A DNA stretch of 26,076 nucleotides from contig CAZCMX010000031.1 of assembly GCA_964499985.1 (NCBI GenBank), forward strand, positions 1 through 26,076, read 5' to 3'. Positions 1 through 8,025 of the stretch are shown piece by piece. Both the position numbers and the translations under genes were made by a program. How positions within the stretch are numbered: position 1 is the first letter of the stretch; every line of letters begins with the position of its first letter. Source of the DNA: UBA5734 sp964499985. Lineage in GTDB: Bacteria; Bacillota; Clostridia; Saccharofermentanales; UBA5734. The notes under the pieces were generated by a model. That model searched no databases. It saw only the letters and a program-made list of their open reading frames with translations, and was not told where the DNA came from.

Positions 1-14
1 AGCGAGTCAAGCAT
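1..14 (-). CDS. Start of an unidentified gene running off the window edge
   Basis: Reading the minus strand, an ATG at 14 is preceded by AAGGAG with a 10-base spacer, directly after the stop of the VTC-domain gene. Only four complete codons (Met-Leu-Asp-Ser) are visible, so the product cannot be identified. In many bacteria a VTC-domain gene is followed by a DUF4956 membrane protein gene, which would fit, but nothing in these few codons proves it. Confidence 0.4.
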
Positions 15-28
15 GTACTGTTTTCTCC

Positions 29-811
29 TTATCGTCCCAGAGGGTAAAGCCCAGCGGCACGAGGCACCGGGACTGGATAGAAAGCTGCGGACCGGGGGGC
101 TGTCTGGATGAGCTGGTGTTTGTATTCGGTCCCGTATTTGGAAAAACTGGTTGGCCGGATCTGGAAATCGGACAGCAGGCGAGCCAGCCAGAACGGTAGA
201 TTACCTGCCACTTTGATTTCAAGCAATCCCTGTCCGGGCGCCAGTAGCGGCTCGCCCTGATCGTCTGATTCCAGACGCAAGCGAGTGCGCCGCGAACGGA
301 TATTGGTGTCGTAGGAAAGGCGTAAGTCGCGGTTTTCCCGGTCAAAAAAGGCCAGGCGGTCATAGGCCAGGTACAGGCTGGGTCTCAGTTCAAATTGGCT
401 CAAAAGATAGGCGATTTCCCGCAGCACCTGCTGATTCTGGCAGGAACGCTCCGCTGGCAGCAAACCGCGGTCGATAAAAGCATAGGCATCCTCCAGCAGG
501 ATGGGACTGCGTCGTTTGTTGACAAGACCCTGGCATTTCTTCTTGATTTCCAGAAAAACTGGATCCCCCAGCTCAGGTACACCATAGGCTCTGAGCCGGA
601 GTTTTTCTTTGTAGACCGGTTTCTGCAGAGAGGTCCGGATCAAGTGGTGGTCAGGAGTGTCATAGTAGAGATTGCTGATTGCATAGGTCCTGCCGTTCTG
701 GTTGTAGGCGTCAGGCGCCATGTGCTCAAGCAGCTGGCGCTGCAGCTCCTCCCAGGTCCCTTGCCCAACCAGGTATTTGTTTTCATAGCGGTTGAATGTT
801 TCGATAGCCAC
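29..811 (-). CDS. VTC-domain (polyphosphate polymerase-like) protein
   Basis: This 260-residue protein is a stand-alone VTC domain, the tunnel-shaped catalytic fold known from the yeast vacuolar transporter chaperone that makes polyphosphate from nucleoside triphosphate. Family hallmarks are visible: an N-terminal RYENKYLV strand, YYDTPD near residue 50, a basic KEKLRLRAYG strand near 70 and FLEIKKK near 87, which supply the charged residues lining the tunnel. No membrane segment is evident, so it is probably cytosolic or membrane-associated through a partner. The start is a GTG at 811 preceded by GAGGT. The next gene begins within 15 bases of the stop, so the two are co-transcribed. The family assignment is firm; the polyphosphate activity is inferred from the family. 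Confidence 0.85.
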   Translation of the reverse strand: MAIETFNRYENKYLVGQGTWEELQRQLLEHMAPDAYNQNGRTYAISNLYYDTPDHHLIRTSLQKPVYKEKLRLRAYGVPELGDPVFLEIKKKCQGLVNKRRSPILLEDAYAFIDRGLLPAERSCQNQQVLREIAYLLSQFELRPSLYLAYDRLAFFDRENRDLRLSYDTNIRSRRTRLRLESDDQGEPLLAPGQGLLEIKVAGNLPFWLARLLSDFQIRPTSFSKYGTEYKHQLIQTAPRSAAFYPVPVPRAAGLYPLGR

Positions 812-988
812 GGGATGTACCTCACAGATTCAAGATGTGAACAGGGTGTCTACAGCAAACAGATTAAACCGTGTCTGTGTTGATCACGTGAATGTAAAAG
901 ATGGATTATGTGAAGGTTTGCCGGGATGAACAGCGGGCAAAAATTCGGACATACGGCACCCATGCCTGCTTGCTTGGTTCCTGGGCAT

Positions 989-1020
989 AAAAAAAGCCAA
1001 CGCGAACGGGTCGCGTTGGC
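989..1020 (-). terminator. Rho-independent terminator of the HxlR gene
   Basis: A perfect 9-bp stem (GCCAACGCG at 996-1004, CGCGTTGGC at 1012-1020) with a 7-base loop is followed on the minus strand by seven U residues (A run 989-995). It lies about 50 bases after the stop of the HxlR gene. The remaining bases between it and the VTC gene (812-988) hold no gene I can see. Confidence 0.9.
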
Positions 1021-1071
1021 ATTGGCCTGAGGATCTGGCTCAATATGGCAATTCTCAGCCAAATGGGATGC

Positions 1072-1398
1072 TTATTCGATCCAATCCTCAGCCCAAGCCT
1101 GGAGCGGATCCAAAGCCTTAGCCAGCGAAAGGCCCTTTTTTGTCAGTCCATACTCAATCCGGACAGGCATCTGGTCGATGACAGTGCGGTCGATGATCCC
1201 TTCCTGGATCAGTTCCTTAAGCCGTTCGGTCAAGAGTCGATCGCTGATCCCCGGGATGGCTTGCTCGATTTCACCATACCGCAGCCGTCGCTCGAGCAGG
1301 ACCCGGATAACCAGTCCCGTCCAGCGTTTGCCGAGCAGCAAAAAGGTCTTTTCAAACCTGGGGCAAATTGGGTGCAAATCTGGCTCAGTCACGATCAT
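1072..1398 (-). CDS. HxlR-family winged-helix transcriptional regulator
   Basis: A small (108-residue) DNA-binding protein of the HxlR/MarR-like winged-helix class. The family pattern is clear: an N-terminal CPRFEKTFLLLGKRWTGLVI helix with the conserved Cys, LRYGEIEQAIPGISDRLLTERL as the recognition helix region, a wing, and a C-terminal LTKKGLSLAKALDPLQAW segment. HxlR proteins often respond to aldehydes, quinones or other electrophiles and commonly control a divergent gene. Here the divergent gene is the serine dehydratase pair. The start is uncertain: an ATG at 1398 lies only 2 bases after GGGGAGG, while an in-frame GTG at 1392 has a better 8-base spacing. A GTG at 1449 lies almost on the -10 box and is unlikely. 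Confidence 0.88.
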   Translation of the reverse strand: MIVTEPDLHPICPRFEKTFLLLGKRWTGLVIRVLLERRLRYGEIEQAIPGISDRLLTERLKELIQEGIIDRTVIDQMPVRIEYGLTKKGLSLAKALDPLQAWAEDWIE

Positions 1399-1451
1399 TG
1401 CCTCCCCCCTGCCGGTGAGATCTGCCAGGCAGGTGTACTTAGCACACACAT

Positions 1452-1457
1452 ATTATA
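1452..1457 (-). promoter_or_regulatory. -10 box of the HxlR gene
   Basis: The minus strand reads a perfect TATAAT here, about 55 bases before the chosen HxlR start. No good -35 hexamer is visible 16-18 bases upstream, so the promoter may need an activator or be weak. Confidence 0.5.
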
Positions 1458-1506
1458 TCTTACAGACAATAAATATGCAGAGAGGAAAAGGTTACCCAAA
1501 TTCTTG

Positions 1507-1512
1507 TATAAT
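1507..1512 (+). promoter_or_regulatory. -10 box of sdaAB-sdaAA
   Basis: A perfect TATAAT on the plus strand lies 36 bases before the sdaAB ATG. The -35 region is poor. The divergent HxlR -10 box is only about 50 bases away, so one regulator could cover both promoters. Confidence 0.5.
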
Positions 1513-1548
1513 GAAAAAAAACGATCACCGTTAACCGGGAGTCCCATT

Positions 1549-2223
1549 ATGAAAAACCTGAGTGTTTTCGATATCATCGGACCACGTATGATCGGCCCAT
1601 CCAGCTCACACACAGCCGGAGCCGTGCGCATCGCCCTGGTAGGCCGGAAAATCGCTGGCGACCCGATCAAGGATGTGCAATTTTTCCTCCACGGCTCCTT
1701 TGCCAAGACCTATCGCGGCCACGGTTCAGACCGGGCTCTTTTGGGAGGTATCCTCGGCTACTCGACCGAAGATCCGAGGATTGTCGACGCCTTCAGCAAG
1801 GCGCAAGAAATGGGTATCACATATGCCTTTATCCCGACGGACTTGGGCGAAGGTTTTCACCCCAACACCGTCAAACTGCAGATCACAGTCGCGGATGGCC
1901 ACCAGGTGGAAATGATCGGCGAATCTGTTGGCGGTGGCGGCATCAACATCGTCCAGCTGAATGGCCTGCGGGTTGAATTCTCCGGCGAATTCTACACCCT
2001 GATTGTCAAACAGCGTGACGTCCCTGGAGTCGCTGCCCATATTACCCAGTGTATCGCCTCCGAGGGCATCAATGTCGCCTTCATGCGAATTTACCGCGAA
2101 GACAAGGGCGATTTCGCCTACACCATTATTGAAGCGGACGAAGAGATATCCGCCTCCGCCGTAGCCAAGATCCGGGAAAAACACGATCTGATTGAGTCCG
2201 CTACTGTCGTATCCCTGCGATGA
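1549..2223 (+). CDS. sdaAB: L-serine dehydratase, iron-sulfur-dependent, beta subunit
   Basis: This 224-residue protein is the beta subunit of the two-subunit iron-sulfur L-serine dehydratase, which deaminates serine to pyruvate and ammonia. The N-terminal SVFDIIGPRMIGPSSSHTAGA signature is typical, with the SSSHT motif that sits near the active site. The C-terminal third (LRVEFSGEFYTLIVKQRDVPG onward) is an ACT domain, usually used for serine sensing or dimer contacts. The ATG at 1549 follows GGGAG with a 9-base spacer. An in-frame extension upstream to 1045 lies antisense to the HxlR gene and is rejected. The alpha subunit follows after 7 bases, so the two form one operon. Confidence 0.95.
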   Translation: MKNLSVFDIIGPRMIGPSSSHTAGAVRIALVGRKIAGDPIKDVQFFLHGSFAKTYRGHGSDRALLGGILGYSTEDPRIVDAFSKAQEMGITYAFIPTDLGEGFHPNTVKLQITVADGHQVEMIGESVGGGGINIVQLNGLRVEFSGEFYTLIVKQRDVPGVAAHITQCIASEGINVAFMRIYREDKGDFAYTIIEADEEISASAVAKIREKHDLIESATVVSLR

Positions 2224-2230
2224 AAGGTCG

Positions 2231-3112
2231 ATGACTAGCATGAATTTTAAAAATGGCCTTGAACTGGAAAAACTCTGTTCTGACACTGGCAAGTCAATCG
2301 CTCAGATCTGCATCGAACGGGAGATGGCGCTTTTTGGTTCCAGTGAAGCCATGATCCGGGACGAAATGAGGAGCAATCATGCAGTCATGCGCCAGGCGAT
2401 CGAGCGAGCCCGCACGGAAACACTGCGCTCAATGGGCGGCCTTTTGGGTGGCGAAGCCAAAAAGCTCCAGGCTCGAACCGATGCCGGGCCCACTGTGTGC
2501 GGACCCTTGGTGTCCAAAGCCATCGGCGCAGCCATGGGTGTCATGGAAGTCAATACCTCGATGGGCCTGATCGTCGCAGCTCCGACGGCTGGTTCCTGCG
2601 GGATTCTGCCCGGATCGATCCTGACCACTGCGGAACACTATGGCTGGAGCGATGACCAGATCCTCGAAGCCTTGTTCGTTGCCGGTGCGATTGGCATGCT
2701 CATCACCCGCAATGCCACGGTCTCGGGTGCCGAGGGTGGCTGCCAGGCAGAAACCGGCTCCGCTGCGGCCATGGCAGCTGCCGGTATCGTTGCAGTCCTC
2801 GGCGGCACGCCGCACCAGACGCTGGATGCTGCCGCAACCGCTCTGAAAAACGTCATGGGCCTGGTCTGCGACCCGATCGCCGGACTGGTCGAATCCCCCT
2901 GCCAGAAACGGAATGCCCTCGGCACAGCCAATGCCCTGATCAGCGCCGAGATCACCCTGGCTGGAATTCCGAGCATTATCCCCTTCGACGAGGTCGTCGA
3001 AGCCATGTACAGAGTCGGCCGGCGGATGCCCATGGAGTTGCGGGAAACAGCCCTCGGCGGCATTGCCAATACCCCGACGGGCTGCGCCATTTGCAGCCGG
3101 ATCTACCAGTAA
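2231..3112 (+). CDS. sdaAA: L-serine dehydratase, iron-sulfur-dependent, alpha subunit
   Basis: The 293-residue alpha subunit carries the catalytic [4Fe-4S] cluster. Three cysteines at about 171 (GGCQAETG), 213 (LVCDPIAG) and 224 (SPCQKRNA) have the 42- and 11-residue spacing of the cluster ligands known in bacterial L-serine dehydratases. APTAGSCGILPG near 118-127 and the Cys-containing tail (GCAICSRIYQ) are also conserved; in related structures the tail inserts into the active site. The ATG at 2231 follows AAAGG closely, and a second in-frame ATG at 2240 has a longer spacing of about 12 bases. The product together with sdaAB feeds serine into pyruvate fermentation. No clear terminator follows; a loose 7-bp inverted repeat (GTGGCAA/TTGCCAC, 3123-3156) lacks a U tract. 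Confidence 0.95.
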   Translation: MTSMNFKNGLELEKLCSDTGKSIAQICIEREMALFGSSEAMIRDEMRSNHAVMRQAIERARTETLRSMGGLLGGEAKKLQARTDAGPTVCGPLVSKAIGAAMGVMEVNTSMGLIVAAPTAGSCGILPGSILTTAEHYGWSDDQILEALFVAGAIGMLITRNATVSGAEGGCQAETGSAAAMAAAGIVAVLGGTPHQTLDAAATALKNVMGLVCDPIAGLVESPCQKRNALGTANALISAEITLAGIPSIIPFDEVVEAMYRVGRRMPMELRETALGGIANTPTGCAICSRIYQ

Positions 3113-3159
3113 ACTTTATCAGGTGGCAAGAGCCCGTACGGAGAGTGAGTTGCCACGAC

Positions 3160-4023
3160 TCAGTTCTGGTAATACTTGATCAGCGCCTGGGTTCCTTCAT
3201 CGCCCAAGCCCTGTTGCTCAAGCTTACGGTACATGCTCAGCACATCATCCAATACCTTCAGCTCAGTTTCTTTTTTACCCAGCTCATCTTGGGCCAGCAT
3301 CAAATCCTTCACGTAATGCTTGAGATAAAATCCAGGTTCAAAATCCCCATGGATCATTTTCGGCCCATTGGCGGACATCTGGAAACTGCCAGCTGCGCCA
3401 CTGGAAAGGGCATCGAGAGTCAGGGCGGGATCCAGCCCCACTTTCCGGGCAAATGTAAGGGCCTCACAAACACCAGCGATGGCACCAGCGATCGCCACCT
3501 GATTGGCCAGCTTCGTCTGCTGGCCACTGCCAGAAGGGCCAGTGTAGACAATTTTTCTTCCCATGGCAGAGAACACATCCTGGCAAGCATCAAAGTCTTC
3601 CCTTTGTCCACCCACAAGGATGGTCAATCGGGCATTTTGGGCACCACTGTCCCCTCCGGTCACCGGAGCATCAAGCATGCGGACACCTTTAGCCAAGGCC
3701 GCAGCATAGATCCTCTGGTCCAGTTCAGGACTGGTGGTAGTCATGTCGATCAGACAGGTACCAGGACTAACCGTGTCGAGAATGCCATTGTTTCCGAAAT
3801 AGACCTCCTCGACATCCCGGGGGAAGCCAACGATCGTAATCACCACATCTTTGTCAGCCGCACAATCTGCAATGCTCGGACTCCAGATGGCTCCCTCGGC
3901 CAGGACATCCTGTACTTTTGCCATGTTTCTGGCGTAGATGCTGACAACATAACCCTGATTCATTAAATTACGCACCATGGACTTGCCCATGACGCCGACA
4001 CCAATAAAACCGATCTTTTTCAT
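3160..4023 (-). CDS. NAD(P)-dependent beta-hydroxyacid dehydrogenase (3-hydroxyisobutyrate / tartronate semialdehyde reductase type)
   Basis: A 287-residue, soluble, two-domain oxidoreductase of the beta-hydroxyacid dehydrogenase family. The N-terminus has the Rossmann motif GFIGVGVMGKSM; DAPVTGGDSGAQN near residue 115 is the substrate-binding loop, and GSGQQTKLANQ near 165 contains the catalytic lysine. These enzymes interconvert small 3-hydroxyacids and their semialdehydes. The exact substrate cannot be read from sequence; succinic, tartronic or methylmalonic semialdehyde are all possible. The ATG at 4023 follows GAGGAGG. The gene converges on sdaAA with only 47 bases between the stops. Confidence 0.9.
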   Translation of the reverse strand: MKKIGFIGVGVMGKSMVRNLMNQGYVVSIYARNMAKVQDVLAEGAIWSPSIADCAADKDVVITIVGFPRDVEEVYFGNNGILDTVSPGTCLIDMTTTSPELDQRIYAAALAKGVRMLDAPVTGGDSGAQNARLTILVGGQREDFDACQDVFSAMGRKIVYTGPSGSGQQTKLANQVAIAGAIAGVCEALTFARKVGLDPALTLDALSSGAAGSFQMSANGPKMIHGDFEPGFYLKHYVKDLMLAQDELGKKETELKVLDDVLSMYRKLEQQGLGDEGTQALIKYYQN

Positions 4024-4219
4024 GTCAGGTCCTCCTCATGTGTGAGTTAAATACCATTTTCCCAATTTTACAATGATTTTATGCCTGTTTTTGTTTGGTT
4101 CTTGATCTGATTCCGGGAACGGCATGTAAAAAATGCAGCGGATTCCAATAAGAGTGGTCACGAGGGTATGAAAGATTTGTGGGATGCCAGGATTGGCTGC
4201 TGGTCTGGCCCACATTCCT

Positions 4220-4596
4220 GAAACTGGGCCACCCCTGGCGCTAGGTCTGGCACTCTGGACGGAAATTTCCACGATGGGGGTCGGTGCACCAAATCGGCAA
4301 GAACTACCGGGAGGCGCGAAGATACCTGCGGCTGTAAGCTTTGCTGTTCGGGGACCAGGACTTTCCAAAATGGTGTTCCGACCCAGCGGCGGCAATTGCC
4401 CGATCAAGGTCGGTGCACCAAATCGGCAAGAACTACCGGCGGCGCGAAAACACCTGCGGCTGTAAGCTTCACGGGCCTGGGCCTGGTCTTTCCAAAAGAG
4501 TGCACCGACCCCCACTACGGCATTTGCCGTCGGTGGGGCCACCCCCAGCCCAACCTCTGGCCCTTTTCCAGAAACTGGGCCACCCCCAGCCCAATG
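4220..4596. repeat. Cluster of imperfect direct and inverted repeats
   Basis: A roughly 129-bp unit occurs twice. Its best-conserved part is at 4279-4341 and 4408-4469 (begins GGTCGGTGCACCAAATCGGC, ends CTGTAAGCTT), nearly identical with a one-base indel. The second half (CTTTCCAAAA onward) also recurs, more diverged. A 14-bp inverted pair, GGGGGTCGGTGCAC at 4276-4289 and its exact complement at 4500-4513, spans the two copies. An 18-base direct repeat GGGCCACCCCCAGCCCAA lies at 4536-4553 and 4577-4594, and GAAACTGGGCCACCCC at about 4220 recurs in near-identical form at 4571. No transposase or coding content is seen. Confidence 0.8.
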
Positions 4597-4726
4597 AATC
4601 GCAATCCAAAAGTTGGACACGATCCTGGTAACGACCACCAACTGTTCCAGGTTGCATCCGTGCATTGTTTTTCACGGCGCAAAGTAAAGAGCCGGTTACT
4701 TCCCTCCCCTCACTGCATCCCGTTTT

Positions 4727-4735
4727 TGTTATAAT
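4727..4735 (+). promoter_or_regulatory. Extended -10 promoter of the AraC gene
   Basis: TGTTATAAT matches the extended -10 pattern (TG, one base, TATAAT). It lies about 30 bases before the GTG start of the AraC-family gene. No -35 hexamer is evident, which is normal for extended -10 promoters. Confidence 0.55.
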
Positions 4736-4766
4736 TTGCATAGATTTCACCTGAAGGAGCTTATCA

Positions 4767-6029
4767 GTGCGCGAGCTGATCGATTTGGAAAGAGCCAATA
4801 TTGAGCAGTTGCTTGGCCTGCGGACGTATCTTCTGGCTGTCCCTATTACCGAGCTCCAAGAGCACCTGAACTGGCAAAATCCCGCCTTTTCGACACCACA
4901 CTTCCTGGAAGAGCAGATTGCCGGGATGCATCGGGGTGATTTATATCAGTTGACGGATCCCTTCAATTGCCAATATCTGGCGCTGCGCATCAGGGATGAG
5001 GTTTTGCTTTGCGGACCGTATTTGAATGCCTTGCCGGACAAAAGCCAGATCCACACCCTTCTGGTCGCCAATCAGCTGGATTACAGCCAGCAGGCAGCCT
5101 TGCAGAACTATTTGAATTTCATCCCGGTCAGTGAGGACTTGCCGATCTTCACGGCTTTGCAAATCTTGTTCAGGGTGGTGGAAGGTCCGGCGGCCCACGT
5201 CAACTACCACCATTTCCATCACCTGCCTATTGCAGCCGCGTCTCTTTCCTATCCGCCCAAGGAGGGCCAGACAGCCAATCTGCAATTGATTGAGAACAGC
5301 TATGTTCTGGAGGATAAAATGCTGGCCGCTGTCGCACATGGGAACAGCCGCGAAGCGCTGGAGCAGCTTGCAGAGCTCAAGCGCACGGGTGCCCGCCATA
5401 TCCGGACCGGGGAACGGTTGCGCGATGAACGCAACCTCTGTTTTGTCCTGGGCGCCTTGTTGCGCAAGACAGCCCAGCAAGCAGGTGTCCATCCGGTCTA
5501 CCTCGACGCTCTGTCAGGTGATTTTGCCCGCCAGATCGAACAATGCCGGACGGTCCAGGAAATCAACCGGTTACGGGTGCAAATGGTCAGATCTTACAGT
5601 GAACGAGTGAATCGACTGCAGAACAAGACCGATTCCCTGCTGGTCCGCAAGGCGTTGAATTACATTCATCTGAATCTGACCGCAAGTCTCACGGTTGAGG
5701 ACATTGCAGCCGAAATTGGCTGTTCGCCCAATTACCTATCAACCGTATTCAAGCAGGAACTCCATCAATCGATCACAACCTACATCCATCAGCATCGTCT
5801 GAGCGAAGCAACCGACCTGCTGCGCAAAACCAATCTGAGCATCCAGAGCATCGCGGCCTATGTCGGCTATACAGATACCAATTATTTCTCGCGTCTGTTT
5901 CGCCTCCACTATCAGATGACTCCGACTGCCTATCGCAAAAATTCAGGCCGGACCGTCCATGAACAGTCCAGCCTGAATGCTGTTGGTGATGATGGTCAGG
6001 GAACGAGCGATCAGAGCCAGTCGCCGTAG
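4767..6029 (+). CDS. AraC-family transcriptional regulator
   Basis: A 420-residue regulator with a C-terminal AraC/XylS DNA-binding domain at about residues 290-390. Both helix-turn-helix units can be read: LTVEDIAAEIGCSPNYLSTVFKQ followed by LSIQSIAAYVGYTDTNYFSRLFR and the closing MTPTAYRK. The first 280 residues are an unassigned sensor region with no membrane segment; I do not recognise its ligand. The start is GTG at 4767, with GAAGGAG 7 bases upstream. The last 28 residues after the HTH are a low-complexity tail that overlaps the convergent sugar-isomerase gene and its terminator. The likely target is the neighbouring Gfo/Idh-isomerase pair or the aldo/keto reductase, by proximity only. 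Confidence 0.9.
   Translation: MRELIDLERANIEQLLGLRTYLLAVPITELQEHLNWQNPAFSTPHFLEEQIAGMHRGDLYQLTDPFNCQYLALRIRDEVLLCGPYLNALPDKSQIHTLLVANQLDYSQQAALQNYLNFIPVSEDLPIFTALQILFRVVEGPAAHVNYHHFHHLPIAAASLSYPPKEGQTANLQLIENSYVLEDKMLAAVAHGNSREALEQLAELKRTGARHIRTGERLRDERNLCFVLGALLRKTAQQAGVHPVYLDALSGDFARQIEQCRTVQEINRLRVQMVRSYSERVNRLQNKTDSLLVRKALNYIHLNLTASLTVEDIAAEIGCSPNYLSTVFKQELHQSITTYIHQHRLSEATDLLRKTNLSIQSIAAYVGYTDTNYFSRLFRLHYQMTPTAYRKNSGRTVHEQSSLNAVGDDGQGTSDQSQSP
5936..5978 (-). terminator. Terminator of the Gfo/Idh-isomerase operon, inside the AraC coding end
   Basis: On the minus strand an 8-bp stem (ATTCAGGC/GCCTGAAT, arms 5971-5978 and 5941-5948), extended by a 4-bp GGAC/GTCC inner stem, is followed by a U run (TTTT, from 5937-5940). 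It lies 33 bases past the stop of the isomerase gene and inside the 3' end of the AraC coding region. Confidence 0.75.
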
Positions 6030-6868
6030 CCCAGTTTGCGCAGATTGTCTGCTGAAATCCTAAGGCTCTCAAAAGCGTCACGACCGTATGTCGAATCTTG
6101 TTCGACAAAAAAGTACTTGGCTCCGCATGCCAGACCAGTATCGATGATGGCCTTGAAATCCAGGTTCCCTTCGCCGACTTCGGCAAATTCGATCAATCCG
6201 AGGAATCCTTGCATGAAACCAGGGAGATCCCCTTTGGCCAGTGGGCTGGCATCGAGCTTGGTGATGCGGAAATCCTTCAGGTGCAGCAGCTTGACACAAC
6301 CTTCATACTGTTTGATGATTTTCAACGGTTCTTCACCGCCGCGCTGAATCCAGTGGACATCGAGCTCAAAGCCCATCCGGGTGGCATGATTCTTGATGAT
6401 GTCCAAGACATACTCGCCATCCATCTTCATGAATTCGATGTGGTGGTTGTGGTAATACAGGTCAATCCCGTGCTCGGAAAGGCGCTGGGCTACCGCATCA
6501 CATTTCTGGGCGAACTCCACGACCAGATCTTTGCTTTCGATCAGATTGAATGGGATGATCCCGATGCGCAGAAAGTTGCAGTCCAAAAACTTGCAGTCAT
6601 CCACGATCTTGTCAAAGTCGGTCGTCAGCGATTCCGTCCCCATACCCGGCATCAGCTCAAGATGAGCCGACATCGCCGAGACATCGATCGAGAAATCCGC
6701 ACAAGCCCGTTTGAGCTCCGTCAGGCTGGCGCGATCTGTCGGGATCTGTGAGACCTCGACACTGTGGTAACCGATTTCTGCCAGCTGGCGCATCGATTCG
6801 TAGACGCCTAGTTCTTTGATTTTGTCTTTGATGGTCGACAGTTGAACGCCAATTTTTCCTTGCGTCAT
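6011..6868 (-). CDS. Sugar phosphate isomerase/epimerase (TIM-barrel, xylose-isomerase-like)
   Basis: A 285-residue TIM-barrel protein of the AP-endonuclease-2/xylose-isomerase-like superfamily. Metal- and substrate-site segments are visible: VEVSQIP near residue 37, YYHNHHIEF near 140, FELDVHWIQ near 170, LHLKDF near 195 and FVEQD near 258. These barrels isomerise, epimerise or dehydrate sugars and inositols. Pairing with a Gfo/Idh/MocA oxidoreductase is a standard arrangement for sugar or cyclitol catabolism, where the dehydrogenase makes a 3-keto or inosose product. The ATG at 6868 follows the upstream stop within TGAGCATG, with AAAGAGG as ribosome site, so translation is coupled. Its 3' end overlaps the convergent AraC gene by 19 bases. 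Confidence 0.88.
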   Translation of the reverse strand: MTQGKIGVQLSTIKDKIKELGVYESMRQLAEIGYHSVEVSQIPTDRASLTELKRACADFSIDVSAMSAHLELMPGMGTESLTTDFDKIVDDCKFLDCNFLRIGIIPFNLIESKDLVVEFAQKCDAVAQRLSEHGIDLYYHNHHIEFMKMDGEYVLDIIKNHATRMGFELDVHWIQRGGEEPLKIIKQYEGCVKLLHLKDFRITKLDASPLAKGDLPGFMQGFLGLIEFAEVGEGNLDFKAIIDTGLACGAKYFFVEQDSTYGRDAFESLRISADNLRKLGYGDWL

Positions 6869-6870
6869 GC

Positions 6871-8025
6871 TCAGCCTCTTTCCTTTTCTGCGGCAACTCG
6901 CTTGTTGAGTTCTGCCAGGTAGAGATCTTCATCGACCGGCAATTCGACACGATGGCCGACGAACGCGGACATGTGCATCGCATTGGCCAGCTGGACACTG
7001 CGGATGCCATCGGAACCGGGGGCCAGCAGCGGTGTCCCATCGAGAATGTTGGCGGCGAAGTTTTCAAAAACCAGTGGATGCTGTTCCAGCGGATGCTGGG
7101 TGTTTTCAAAACTGTATTCGCTGACTTCGTATTTGTCGACCTTTTTGCCCATGAAGAGATTGGCAACATCCTCAACCGTCATTTCACGGTTGATTTCGTT
7201 TTCGGTCTTGCTCAGGACGCGGACGGTCGCTTTTTTGCTGCCCTCGACGACGATTTTGCCTTTGTCACCGAGGATTTCAAAGCGGTCTGTACCCAGCAGA
7301 TCGTGGGTGCAGGTGACGAAAACGCCGCTGGCGCCATTGGCGTATTCGGTCAGGGCGATGACGTCGTCTTCGACGGCGATGTCGCGCTGGAAACCAAACT
7401 TGAGCTGGGAGGTCACCGCAGTCGGCATGCCGCAGATCCACTGCCACAGGTCAAGCTGGTGCGGGGCCTGGTTGACGAGCACGCCGCCACCTTCACCACC
7501 CCAGGTGGCGCGCCAGGCACTCTGGTTGTAGTAGGCTTGCGGACGCCACCAGGTGGTGATCATCCAGGTGGAGCGGCGGATATTGCCGATCTCGCCGCTG
7601 GCGACGATCTCCTTGAGCCGCTGATAGAGCGGATTGGTGCGCTGGTTGAACATCATGCCAAAGGTCAGTTCCGGGCGGGTGGCCGCATAGTCGAGCAGCT
7701 CGGTGACTTGCTTGCTGTAGACGCCGGCTGGCTTTTCCAGCAGAGCATGGATATTGCGCTTCAGGGCCTCGATGCCCATTTCCGGGTGCAGGTAATGCGG
7801 GACGGTGGTGCAGACCGCATCGACCAGGCCGCTCTCCAGCAGATCGATGTAGTTGTCAAAGAAAGGAACATCGGGGTACTTTTCCGCACACAGTGTCTTT
7901 TTCTTGGGATCAATATCGCACAGAGCGGCGAGCTCCGTGTTGCTGACCTTGCCGGCAATCAGGAAATTGGCGTACATGCCACCCTCTGCTCCGACTCCGA
8001 TAATCCCCATTCTGACTTTTTTCAT
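6871..8025 (-). CDS. Gfo/Idh/MocA-family oxidoreductase
   Basis: A 384-residue NAD(P)-dependent dehydrogenase of the glucose-fructose oxidoreductase / inositol dehydrogenase / MocA family. The N-terminal Rossmann fold reads MGIIGVGAEGGMY; the LLEKPAGVY segment near residue 95 contains the conserved Glu-Lys-Pro motif. A His-containing GGVLVNQAPHQLDLWQWICG helix lies near 180 and is the usual catalytic segment. Length is typical. The ATG at 8025 follows AAAGGAG; an upstream in-frame start at 8076 lacks a good ribosome site. It is the first gene of a two-gene operon with the isomerase. Substrate unknown. Confidence 0.92.
   Translation of the reverse strand: MKKVRMGIIGVGAEGGMYANFLIAGKVSNTELAALCDIDPKKKTLCAEKYPDVPFFDNYIDLLESGLVDAVCTTVPHYLHPEMGIEALKRNIHALLEKPAGVYSKQVTELLDYAATRPELTFGMMFNQRTNPLYQRLKEIVASGEIGNIRRSTWMITTWWRPQAYYNQSAWRATWGGEGGGVLVNQAPHQLDLWQWICGMPTAVTSQLKFGFQRDIAVEDDVIALTEYANGASGVFVTCTHDLLGTDRFEILGDKGKIVVEGSKKATVRVLSKTENEINREMTVEDVANLFMGKKVDKYEVSEYSFENTQHPLEQHPLVFENFAANILDGTPLLAPGSDGIRSVQLANAMHMSAFVGHRVELPVDEDLYLAELNKRVAAEKERG

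Larger units (their letters stand above)
4024..4766. other. Gene-free 743-bp intergenic region with degenerate repeats
   Basis: No convincing gene is present. Open frames exist on both strands, but they are Gly/Pro/Arg-rich, have no ribosome binding site of note and simply reflect the repeated GC-rich text. The left 150 bases are AT-richer. The middle (4200-4600) is built from direct and inverted repeats annotated separately. The right end holds the AraC promoter. Confidence 0.7.

Noticed and set aside
1045..1548. Upstream in-frame extension of sdaAB
   Set aside because: It lies antisense to the HxlR gene. The family N-terminus and ribosome site place the start at 1549.
4036..4665. A 209-residue open frame on the minus strand and smaller plus-strand frames in the repeat block
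   Set aside because: The product is low-complexity Gly/Pro/Arg sequence reflecting the DNA repeats, with no ribosome site and no recognisable domain.
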